From: DAOMFM01 sp035429825
Lineage (GTDB): Bacteria; Acidobacteriota; Blastocatellia; UBA7656; JADIYM01
Reading direction: 5' to 3'
Assembly: GCA_044224215.1 (NCBI GenBank)
Contig: JBGAKX010000112.1
Coordinates: 1-14,721 of the forward strand
Length of the DNA stretch: 14,721 nt
The notes beneath the pieces were generated by a model. The model worked only from the letters and a program-made list of their open reading frames with translations. It did no database searches and had not been told where the DNA came from. A program made the translations under genes and the position numbers. Shown here in pieces: positions 6,325 to 13,319 of this stretch; position 1 is the stretch's first letter, and each line of letters opens with the position of its first letter.

Positions 6325-8562
6325 AATCGTCGACGTGCACTCATTCCGGCCTTCGCACTTCTGCTTGTATCAAGCGTGCTGCAACCCGTCAGTCACGCCC
6401 AGGCGCCTGTCGCCTCGGGCGACTACTACTACAACGCCGGGCGGCGCGTGCCCATCGTTCGCTCGACGACGCGCGCGGCCGTGCGCATCGGGAGCCAGGT
6501 CGACAAGACGTCGCTCGTCGGGCGCCTCGCGACCCAAACAGGTGTCGTTTCGGTGCGCGACATTCGTGCTGGCGGCCTTCTGGAGGTAACGCTTGCGCCT
6601 TCGGCGAAGTCCGAAGCCAACGCTGCCGCGACCGTGCGCGCGATGGTCACTCCTCAAGAGGCGGCCGTGATGCCGGTCTTCTTCGAGCCGGGTGTCGAGC
6701 GCGATGCGTCGACGCTCTTTCTCGCCGACGATCTGCTCGTGCAGTTCGGGCCAGCCGTCGCGCGCGACACGATCGAGGAACTTTCGAGCCGCCTTGGCGC
6801 CGACATCGTCGAACCGCTCGGATACGCGCCGAACGGCTTTCGACTCCGTGTGACGCAAGTGACCGAAGGTCACGACGCGCTGACGGTGGCGAACGCGCTC
6901 TTCGAGACCGGTCTGTGCCGGTTTGCCCATCCGAACTTCCTCGCGTCGCGCTCGCTCCGCGCAATCCCCAATGATCCGCAGTTTGCGAACCAGTGGCACT
7001 TACTGAATACGGGACAGGGCTCCGGTTCGCGCGGCGCCGACGTCAAGGCGACCGAGGCGTGGGACATCACGCTCGGTGACCCGTCGGTGACAGTCGCAGT
7101 CGCCGACACCGGAATCGACTACCACCACGGCGATTTTGACGTGACCATCGACGGTGTTGCTAAGGTCACAAGCCCGCGCGACGTGGTGCACGGCGATAAC
7201 GATCCGTTCCCGGGACCGGGCGACGAGAACATCGCGCACGGCACGTCGGCGGCGGGCGTTGCCGTGGCCGCGGCCGACAATTCGTACGCGACCACGGGCG
7301 TGGCGCCCAACTGCAGGCTCATGCCGATTCAGCTCTATGCGGAATCGACCTTTACGCCGAACGCCACCGAGGCGGACGCGTTCCTGTGGGCTGCCGATCA
7401 CGGCGCCGCGGTCATGAGCAACAGCTGGGGCCCTGACAACGACGACACGCCGCTTCCGGACGCGACGCGGGTCGCAATCGACTATGCGACAAGCACGGGC
7501 CGCAACGGGAAGGGCATGGTCATCTTCTTTGCGGCAGGCAACTCGAACGACGACACCGTGCACGACAACTACGTCAGCTATCCGGGCGTCGTCGCCGTTG
7601 CGGCCTCGACGAACTATGACACGCGCGCGGGCTACAGCAGGTTCGGACGCGCCGTCGCCATCGCGGCGCCGTCCAATGGCGGATCGCTCGCGATCACGAC
7701 GACCGACCTTACCGGTCCGAACGGATACAGTTCCGGCGATTACACGTCGAACTTCGGCGGAACGTCGTCCGCGTGTCCGCTTGCGGCGGGCGTCGCTGCG
7801 CTCGTCCTGTCGGTCAACCCCGATCTGACGTGGGAAGAGGTCCGTGACGTGCTCGAAGACACCGCCGACAAGATCGATCCAGGCGGCGGCGGCTACGACG
7901 TCGACGGGCATAGCCTGCAGTACGGCTTTGGCCGCGTGAACGCGCGCGCCGCGGTCGAGCGCGCGCTCGAGATCCTCAATTCGAATCTTCCGCGCGTGAC
8001 GCTCGCGTCCGTGACTGGCCCCGAGGGTGCGGGCGTGCCGCTGCAACTGCGGTGGTCGACGTCCGGGCCCAACCCTGTCACGTCGCAGGTTCTCTCGTAC
8101 TCGACCGACGGTGGCGCGACGTTTGGCGTGATCGACAACGTCGCACCAGGCACTACTGAGTTGTCGTGGGTAGTGCCGGATACGCTCTCGGGCGCGGTCA
8201 CAGTCCGGATAATGGTGACGGACTCCATGAGCCACCAGGCATCCGACGACGTTCAGCTCGATGTCTGGGCGCGACCTGCGCTTCTGATGGCAAAACTCAA
8301 GAAGGCTGGAAACGGAAAGCTGTCGCTCATCGTGGACGGCAGCGCGATCCGCGTCGGCGAGGCGCAGCTCTTTGTTGGTGACACGTTGCTCGGGTCGATC
8401 AAGTTCCCGGCGCGCCAGCAGCTGGGTGACGGAACCACCACCCGGATCGTCTCAAAGGACTCGCGCCTTAAATCGCTGATTCCTGCGGGAGCGACGGTGC
8501 AGATCACGGTGCACCATCCGACAACCGGACAGGTCTCCGCTGCGCTGTCGTTCAGCCGCTAG
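6322..8562 (+). CDS. Secreted subtilisin-family (S8, kexin/furin-like) serine protease
   Basis: A 746-residue protein with a signal peptide (MNRRRALIPAFALLLVSSVL...SHA). An N-terminal prosegment runs to about 213. The catalytic domain (about 215-555) opens with NDPQFANQWHLLNTGQG, a hallmark of the proprotein-convertase branch. The triad is visible: Asp262 in VADTGID, His306 in IAHGTSAAG and Ser482 in GGTSSACPLAAG, with the oxyanion Asn407 in FFAAGNSND. Two beta-sandwich-like stretches follow: an Ig/fibronectin-like one at about 557-648 (with YSTDGGATF), and a C-terminal one at about 655-746 that may be IPT-like. It would cleave extracellular or periplasmic proteins after removal of the propeptide. 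It diverges from the Hsp70-like gene and ends 15 bases from the convergent deaminase-like gene. Substrates are unknown. Confidence 0.92.
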   Translation: MNRRRALIPAFALLLVSSVLQPVSHAQAPVASGDYYYNAGRRVPIVRSTTRAAVRIGSQVDKTSLVGRLATQTGVVSVRDIRAGGLLEVTLAPSAKSEANAAATVRAMVTPQEAAVMPVFFEPGVERDASTLFLADDLLVQFGPAVARDTIEELSSRLGADIVEPLGYAPNGFRLRVTQVTEGHDALTVANALFETGLCRFAHPNFLASRSLRAIPNDPQFANQWHLLNTGQGSGSRGADVKATEAWDITLGDPSVTVAVADTGIDYHHGDFDVTIDGVAKVTSPRDVVHGDNDPFPGPGDENIAHGTSAAGVAVAAADNSYATTGVAPNCRLMPIQLYAESTFTPNATEADAFLWAADHGAAVMSNSWGPDNDDTPLPDATRVAIDYATSTGRNGKGMVIFFAAGNSNDDTVHDNYVSYPGVVAVAASTNYDTRAGYSRFGRAVAIAAPSNGGSLAITTTDLTGPNGYSSGDYTSNFGGTSSACPLAAGVAALVLSVNPDLTWEEVRDVLEDTADKIDPGGGGYDVDGHSLQYGFGRVNARAAVERALEILNSNLPRVTLASVTGPEGAGVPLQLRWSTSGPNPVTSQVLSYSTDGGATFGVIDNVAPGTTELSWVVPDTLSGAVTVRIMVTDSMSHQASDDVQLDVWARPALLMAKLKKAGNGKLSLIVDGSAIRVGEAQLFVGDTLLGSIKFPARQQLGDGTTTRIVSKDSRLKSLIPAGATVQITVHHPTTGQVSAALSFSR

Positions 8563-8577
8563 CTCGAACGCGCTGGA

Positions 8578-9606
8578 CTAGAACACATGCTTGAATGCGT
8601 TGCGCTGGCAACGCACGAGCCCGCTGAAGTCGATCAGATCGTGCTCGAGCGCGTTCTCGTGTTCGCCCTGCAGGTAGCGGCCGTTGAACGCAGGGTTGTC
8701 GGTGCAGAAGCAATAGTCGATGCCTTCCGCATCGAGACGGCGCGTCACTTCGCGCATCGGGTCGAGGCTCGAAAACGTCCCCGTGTGCAGATACGTGCTC
8801 GGGCACAGCTCGAAACAGATACCGCGGCGGCGCAACTCGGGTAGCAACTCGGGTCGGTGCAACGGAATCTGGACACCGTGGCCGATCCGCCGCAGGTACG
8901 GAAACAGCTCTTCGTAGATGAAGTCTGGCGACGACTCGCCGAGGTGTGCCGTCGCTGGAAGGTGCGCCTCAGCCGCGCGCCTGTAGATCGAAAGGAAATG
9001 GGGGAGCCGCATGCGCAGCGGCTCTTCGGGGCCGGCCACGTCGATTCCACGGACGATGTCGCGGCGTCTGAGCGCAAGATCGAGCGTCGCATCGTTGACG
9101 TCGTCCGGAAGGATCGAGTGGAGACACAGCACGAGCCGCACGTCGACCGCATACTCCGGTACGCGCGTCGCCGACGCGATGGCCTCGAGCACCTCCTCCA
9201 TCGCCGCGATTCGCTCGGACTGGACGAGCGTCGGATCGGTTCGGAGGTACGGGCTGAACCGGAGTTCGAGCAGCGACGTCTGCTCAAAGATGCGCGCGCC
9301 CCGGATGATGCGATAGATGAAGTACGACAGGGCTCCCGGTGTCTGCAGCGGCTCGACGAGCTTGTGCAGCTCGAGGTAGTCCACGAGCGTCGGCATCCGC
9401 GTCGCAAAGTGGTGCTTCAGATCCTGGTAGGACGGGAACCGTTCGACAAGGTGCCTGATCGTGTCGCGCTCGAGCGGTGACGTTCCGCCGTCGGGCCCCT
9501 CTTGGACGAGATATCCGTACAAAACCTTTGGATGGACCGCGCCGCCGAGGTGTCGGTGAAGGTCGGCAAAGTCGGGTGCAGCGTTGATGCGGCCTGCTTC
9601 AAGCAT
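8578..9606 (-). CDS. Adenosine-deaminase-like metal-dependent amidohydrolase
   Basis: A 342-residue cytoplasmic protein of about the usual adenosine deaminase length. The metal-binding pair is His17 and His19 in LHRHLGGA, the third histidine is His221 with the general acid Glu224 in HLGES, His243 lies in RIGHG, Cys268 is in FELCPSTYL, and Asp303 in CTDNP is the fourth metal ligand. So the zinc and catalytic set is complete. Two motifs differ from adenosine deaminase: HAGE is HLGE, and TDDP is TDNP, with Asn304 replacing the aspartate that contacts the purine. The substrate may therefore be a modified nucleoside or another aminopurine. The ATG at 9606 lacks a Shine-Dalgarno; TACCCT ends six bases upstream and could be a -10 for a near-leaderless start. 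It diverges from VWA paralog 4. Confidence 0.82.
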   Translation of the reverse strand: MLEAGRINAAPDFADLHRHLGGAVHPKVLYGYLVQEGPDGGTSPLERDTIRHLVERFPSYQDLKHHFATRMPTLVDYLELHKLVEPLQTPGALSYFIYRIIRGARIFEQTSLLELRFSPYLRTDPTLVQSERIAAMEEVLEAIASATRVPEYAVDVRLVLCLHSILPDDVNDATLDLALRRRDIVRGIDVAGPEEPLRMRLPHFLSIYRRAAEAHLPATAHLGESSPDFIYEELFPYLRRIGHGVQIPLHRPELLPELRRRGICFELCPSTYLHTGTFSSLDPMREVTRRLDAEGIDYCFCTDNPAFNGRYLQGEHENALEHDLIDFSGLVRCQRNAFKHVF

Positions 9607-9661
9607 GTTGCAAGGGTAATGCCCGGTCGGTTGCGCGGCAATGTCGCGCGCGGGGCTGCGT

Positions 9662-9667
9662 TATACT
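9662..9667 (+). promoter_or_regulatory. Candidate -10 box for VWA paralog 4
   Basis: TATACT at 9662-9667 is the only AT-rich hexamer in this GC-rich 125-base divergent region and equals the -10 of the VWA operon promoter. No good -35 is found at 16-18 bases upstream. It would give a leader of about 55-60 bases. That leader could fold GGGGT (9678-9682) with ACCCC (9695-9699). Confidence 0.42.
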
Positions 9668-9731
9668 TCGACGAACAGGGGTGGCGCATCGGGGACCCCC
9701 AATCGTAGCTGAGCCTGAGGGTGGTACGGTC

Positions 9732-10775
9732 ATGAAGCGAATCACGCTGCTCGTTGTGATGGTTGTTTCGATCACGTCGGCGAATGCGTTTGGTACGCAA
9801 CGCCCGGTGGACAAGCCCGGAGGGGATGACGAGACGGTCGAGCTGAAGACGACGCTCGTCGAGGTTCCCGTCGTCGTCAGCGAACCCGGAGGCCGTTATG
9901 TCACCGACCTGAAGCAGTCGGATTTCGGGCTCTCGGAGAACGGCGAGGCGCAGGAGATCACGTTCTTCGCGTCGGTCGACGAGCCGTTCAACGTCGCGCT
10001 CGTGCTCGACACGAGCGGGTCGACGCGCGACCAGCTCGACCGCATCAAGGCGGCCGCGTCCGTCTTTCTCGATCAGCTGCGGCCGCGCGACCGCGTCGCT
10101 ATCGTCACCTTCGAGGACGAAGTGAATGTCCTGACGCCGTTGACGTCGGATCGCGCGCAGCTCCGCGAGGCGCTCGCGGGACTCTCGGCGGGCAAGTTCA
10201 CGCAGGTCTACGAGGCCGTGCACGAGGTCACGACGAACGTGTTCGCCGGGGTCGACGGCCGCCGCGCCGCCATCTTCTTTACCGACGGCGTGGACACGGC
10301 GAGTGCGATCGCCACGTACGAAAACTCGCTCGACGAGATCACGCGGCGCCAGATCATCGTCTATCCGATCCGCTACAACACGCTGCCCGACGTCGAGCAG
10401 CGTCTGGGCCTCGCCGACAACGCGACCCTGGCCGCGCCGTCGGGCGAGACGCGCGAACGGCGCGTATCCGACCAGACGGTGGACCACGACAAGACGCTCC
10501 GCGAACTGCAGCAGGCGTACCACGTCGCCGACGCATTCCTGTTTGACCTGGCGACGGCGACGGGCGGTGTGTTGTACCGCGCCGACCGGCTCGACGACCT
10601 CCCGACGGCGTTCGCGCGAATCGCCGACGAGCTCAGGCATCAGTACCTGATCGGTTACTACCCCGAACGCGAGGACGTGACCGGCGATCGCGAAATTCGT
10701 GTCACGGTCGCGCGACCGGGCGTCGAGGTGCGCTCGCGCAAGGGCTACCACCGGGCATCGGCGCCGGCGCACTAG
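9732..10775 (+). CDS. Exported VWFA-related (TIGR03436-like) protein, paralog 4 (divergent type)
   Basis: A 347-residue protein with signal peptide MKRITLLVVMVVSITSANA. ATG 9732 is chosen because it starts the signal sequence and has GAGGG about ten bases upstream; an earlier in-frame GTG at 9681 would add a non-signal leader. The beta domain (TTLVEVPVVVSEPGGRYV, SENGEAQEITFF) precedes a VWA domain at about 85-300 with a complete metal site: Asp93, Ser95, Ser97 in LDTSGS, Thr157 in GKFTQVYEAV and Asp185 in FTDGVD. An extra charged segment of about 35 residues (about 218-258) lies before the last helix and is absent from the three operon paralogs. The end is RHQYLIGYYPERE...RSRKGYHR. It stands alone, diverging from the deaminase-like gene and sharing a CTAG with the kinase stop codon. 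Confidence 0.86.
   Translation: MKRITLLVVMVVSITSANAFGTQRPVDKPGGDDETVELKTTLVEVPVVVSEPGGRYVTDLKQSDFGLSENGEAQEITFFASVDEPFNVALVLDTSGSTRDQLDRIKAAASVFLDQLRPRDRVAIVTFEDEVNVLTPLTSDRAQLREALAGLSAGKFTQVYEAVHEVTTNVFAGVDGRRAAIFFTDGVDTASAIATYENSLDEITRRQIIVYPIRYNTLPDVEQRLGLADNATLAAPSGETRERRVSDQTVDHDKTLRELQQAYHVADAFLFDLATATGGVLYRADRLDDLPTAFARIADELRHQYLIGYYPEREDVTGDREIRVTVARPGVEVRSRKGYHRASAPAH
10772..10775. other. CTAG shared by two convergent stop codons
   Basis: TAG of VWA paralog 4 is 10773-10775 on the plus strand, and TAG of the REC-kinase gene is 10774-10772 on the minus strand. Both stops lie in one four-base palindrome, so the genes overlap and no intergenic terminator exists. Confidence 0.85.
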
Positions 10776-12148
10776 GCGATAGAACCGAGCAGAACGGCTG
10801 CGAATTCCCTTGCCGATGGGCGAACCTCGGGATCTTTCGAAAGCGTGCGCAGCACGACCGACTCGATCTCGCCGGGCACGCCGTCGTCGATCTCGCGCAG
10901 GGGTTTGGGCTCCTCGTTGGCGAGTCGCAACGCGATAGCATAAGGTCCGAGGTCCCGATCGACACGAAACGGCAACTGGCCGGTGAGCATCTCGTGCAGT
11001 ATGACGCCGATGCTGTAGACGTCCGACCGGCCGTCGTATTTCCCGCCGAACAGCCGCTCCGGCGCCATGTAGTCGGGCGTTCCGAGAATGACGCCCGTTT
11101 CCGTCATTCCCTGCATTTCGAGCGGCTCGTCCTCGACGAGCTTTGCGATTCCGAAATCGAGCACCTTGACGATCTCGCCGGTTTCGCCCCTGTGCAGAAA
11201 AATGTTGTCCGGCTTGACGTCTCGGTGCACGACGCCGACTTCGTGCGCCTCGGCGAGCGCGTCGCACACCGGTGCGATGATCTCGGCGCACCGGGCGAGG
11301 GGCAGCGTGCCTTCGTCCTGAAGCAGTTCCTTGAGCGTGCGGCCCTCGAGCAGTTCCATGACGAGATAGGCAATGCCGGCGGCCGAGACGCCAAAGTCCA
11401 TGACGGTGACCGCATTCGGATGGCTCAGTCGGCTCGCCGAAATCGCCTCCTGCCGGAACCGCGCCACGGCATCCGGGTTGTCGTTGCCCGGGCTCGGCCT
11501 CAGGACCTTGACAGCCACCGGTCGATTCAACTCGACGTGCGTCGCACGGTAGACCGCGCCGAATCCGCCTGCGCCGATCTTCTCGTCCAGGCGGTAGCGG
11601 TCGTCGAGCATCGTCCCCGGGAGTACGTCGGACAACGCCGAGAAGATCAGGTTCGTGCGCGACTGCGCGCGTGTCAATTCCTCGTTCATGCGCACGAGGT
11701 CTGCGTTGCGGCGCTCGAGCTCGCGATTCGACGTCTCGAGCTCGCGCTTCTTGACCTCGAGGTCGCGATGCAGCCGGAAGAGCTTCAGCTGCGTCTCGAC
11801 CCGTGCAAGCACCTCTTCCGACTGAAACGGCTTTGTGACGTAGTCCACGCCGCCGAGCTGAAACGCGCGCAGCTTGTCGAACACGTCGTCGAGCGCGCTG
11901 ATAAATATCACCGGAATATCGCGAGTCGCTTCGTCGGACTTGAGGTGCTCGCACACCTCGTACCCGCTCATGTCCGGCATGTTGATGTCGAGCATGATGA
12001 GCTCGGGCGGGAACGCACCGACGGTGTCGAGCGCGCGGCGCCCGTTGTTGGCCGCGCGCACCTGATACCCCGCATTGCGAAGAATGCCGTACAGGAGCGT
12101 GAGGTTATTTGGGTTGTCGTCGACGAGAAAAATATCGCCCTTGCTCAT
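10772..12148 (-). CDS. Receiver domain - coiled coil - Ser/Thr protein kinase fusion
   Basis: A 458-residue cytoplasmic signalling protein. The N-terminal receiver domain (about 4-122) has Asp10-Asp11, phospho-acceptor Asp54 in IMLDINMP, Ser84 and Lys106 in TKPF. A charged coiled coil (about 126-168) links to a eukaryotic-type kinase domain (about 184-455) with the glycine loop GAGGFGAVY (192-200), Lys214 in VAVKV, HRDVKPDN (308-315), DFG (331-333) and APE (362-364), all intact. It should receive a phosphoryl group from a histidine kinase and phosphorylate Ser/Thr targets. No transmembrane segment or sensor domain is present, unlike PknB-type receptors. ATG 12148 (MSKGDIFLVDDN) is preferred to the GTG at 12160; neither has a Shine-Dalgarno. 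It diverges from the zinc-ribbon gene and no histidine kinase is in the window. Confidence 0.92.
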   Translation of the reverse strand: MSKGDIFLVDDNPNNLTLLYGILRNAGYQVRAANNGRRALDTVGAFPPELIMLDINMPDMSGYEVCEHLKSDEATRDIPVIFISALDDVFDKLRAFQLGGVDYVTKPFQSEEVLARVETQLKLFRLHRDLEVKKRELETSNRELERRNADLVRMNEELTRAQSRTNLIFSALSDVLPGTMLDDRYRLDEKIGAGGFGAVYRATHVELNRPVAVKVLRPSPGNDNPDAVARFRQEAISASRLSHPNAVTVMDFGVSAAGIAYLVMELLEGRTLKELLQDEGTLPLARCAEIIAPVCDALAEAHEVGVVHRDVKPDNIFLHRGETGEIVKVLDFGIAKLVEDEPLEMQGMTETGVILGTPDYMAPERLFGGKYDGRSDVYSIGVILHEMLTGQLPFRVDRDLGPYAIALRLANEEPKPLREIDDGVPGEIESVVLRTLSKDPEVRPSAREFAAVLLGSIA

Positions 12149-12194
12149 GGTCGATCGCACCGTGGAAGGGGGGACAAGTGTGGCGCGGTTTCAG

Positions 12195-12200
12195 ACTATA
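12195..12200 (-). promoter_or_regulatory. Candidate -10 box for the REC-kinase gene
   Basis: TATAGT on the minus strand (12200-12195) matches five of six -10 positions and lies about 46 bases before the ATG at 12148. The -35 region 17 bases upstream (TTTCCC) is weak. It sits in the 152-base divergent region that also holds the -10 of the zinc-ribbon gene, about 87 bases away. Confidence 0.4.
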
Positions 12201-12286
12201 CACGCGGCGCGGCGTGCGGGAAATGCGGCGACGGCCGATGTGTGAGCGTCGCGGAACGATCCGTCGCACCGAAGGCCACGCGCGCG

Positions 12287-12303
12287 TATAATCCCGCCCA
12301 ATG
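12287..12303 (+). promoter_or_regulatory. Leaderless-type promoter of the zinc-ribbon gene (TATAAT-N8-ATG)
   Basis: A perfect -10 box TATAAT at 12287-12292 is followed by eight bases (CCCGCCCA) and the ATG at 12301. There is no Shine-Dalgarno and no room for one downstream of the expected start site, so the transcript should begin at or next to the ATG. The -35 region is poor. Spacing is identical to the protease promoter at 6308. Confidence 0.65.
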
Positions 12304-13248
12304 GCCGATACGGTGGAGTGCCCGAAATGCGGGCGACAGAGTGGCGTTCGCAGAACGGCGTGCATGTATTGTGGCGAACCGCTCCCGATGACGGCCGATG
12401 TTGCGGGTCTGCAGATACCGTTGCTCAAGCACGTCGAGGAATGGGAGTCGGGATATTCCGTCGTGCTCGCGCCGCTCGACCAGGACGCGCCGACGACGCG
12501 ACAAATCACCCGCCTCGCCGAAATTGCGCATATCGAGGAATCGGACGCGCTGAATATCTACTCGGCGCGCGTGTCGTTGCCGGTCGTGCGCGTCGGCACC
12601 GCTGCCGAGGCCGAGACCGTCACGCGGCTGCTCGGCGATGCGGACCTCGGGACGACGGTCGTTTCAGATCATTCGCTCACACTCGACACCGGGCTGAAGA
12701 GGGTTCGCGAGCTCAGGCTCGGTGACCAGAACATCGCGCTCCAGGTGTTGTGGGGCGACTGGACGTACCTGTCGCGCGAGGACGTCGTCGTCGCCGTGGA
12801 GGGCAGGGTCGTCGGAACGCAGGTCAATATCGTCGAAGGCGTCGGGAAACAGCGCAAGGGGCTCGACGTGGAGGAGGCGTCGCAATTCTTCCTCGAGAGC
12901 TATGCGATCGACGTCTATGGACCGACGCTCGACCAGGGGTTTCGAGTCAAGGCGGACAGCTTTGATTTTGCAAGCGTTCTCGAACGGCCATCGGTGCGGC
13001 TCGATCGCAACGTCGCACAGCTGGGGGGCATGCTCTCCGAGTACCTCGGCGCATCGCGCTACGACGCCGATTATCGACGCGTGGCGCGACTGCTCACGCA
13101 CGCGTGGCCGCAGGAGTCGCGCGTCCAGTCGCGAGGTCTGCTCAACCGCGCCGATTTCAAGAAACACACCGCCAGTTCGGTCACGACGGATGCGTCGCGC
13201 CAGTTCACGCGCTATTCGCGATTGCGATACCGGATGCGCGAGGGCTGA
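12301..13248 (+). CDS. Uncharacterised zinc-ribbon protein with L7/L12-like segment
   Basis: A 315-residue protein that I do not recognise as a named family. It opens with a zinc ribbon, CPKCG (7-11) and CMYCGE (21-26), with four cysteines spaced 2-10-2. Residues about 50-122 read like the alpha/beta fold of ribosomal L7/L12 C-terminal or ClpS-type domains: YSVVLAPLD, a helix with ITRLAEIAHIEESDA, then PVVRVGTAAEAETVTRLL and GTTVVSD. This is a resemblance in pattern, not a proven homology. Residues about 135-270 form a beta-rich then helical region of unknown type, and the tail (about 270-315) is basic. No signal peptide or membrane segment, so cytoplasmic. Transcription looks leaderless. It diverges from the REC-kinase gene and lies 71 bases ahead of plsY. 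Nucleic-acid or protein binding is possible but unproven. Confidence 0.72.
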   Translation: MADTVECPKCGRQSGVRRTACMYCGEPLPMTADVAGLQIPLLKHVEEWESGYSVVLAPLDQDAPTTRQITRLAEIAHIEESDALNIYSARVSLPVVRVGTAAEAETVTRLLGDADLGTTVVSDHSLTLDTGLKRVRELRLGDQNIALQVLWGDWTYLSREDVVVAVEGRVVGTQVNIVEGVGKQRKGLDVEEASQFFLESYAIDVYGPTLDQGFRVKADSFDFASVLERPSVRLDRNVAQLGGMLSEYLGASRYDADYRRVARLLTHAWPQESRVQSRGLLNRADFKKHTASSVTTDASRQFTRYSRLRYRMREG

Positions 13249-13278
13249 TCGATGCTTCGGCAATCCGCCGCGAGTCGG

Positions 13279-13310
13279 TATATTTGGCGGACGATTCGGC
13301 AACCCTGGAG
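13279..13310 (+). promoter_or_regulatory. Candidate -10 box and ribosome binding site of plsY
   Basis: TATATT at 13279-13284 matches five of six -10 positions, with a weak TTCGGC 17 bases upstream. GGAG at 13307-13310 lies nine bases before the ATG at 13320. Transcription from about 13291 would give a short leader containing this site. The plsY-gpsA pair may therefore be expressed separately from the zinc-ribbon gene. Confidence 0.42.
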
Positions 13311-13319
13311 CGATCTGAC

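Noticed and set aside
7000..8235. A minus-strand open frame of about 410 codons opposite the S8 protease
   Set aside because: Antisense shadow. The protease frame carries the whole catalytic triad, while this frame is Arg/Val-rich without motifs.
9675..9700. GGGGT/ACCCC hairpin upstream of VWA paralog 4 as a riboswitch
   Set aside because: Only five base pairs, no conserved riboswitch core and no alternative pairing with the ribosome binding site that I can see.
9417..11954. A very long open frame (over 800 codons) on the minus strand across the deaminase, VWA paralog 4 and kinase genes
   Set aside because: It runs out of frame through three genes whose own frames show complete conserved motifs. 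Its translation is Arg/Ala/His-rich low-complexity sequence typical of shadows in GC-rich DNA.
10994..12391. Long plus-strand open frame antisense to the REC-kinase gene
   Set aside because: No recognisable motif, biased composition, and it lies opposite an intact REC-kinase with every catalytic residue present.
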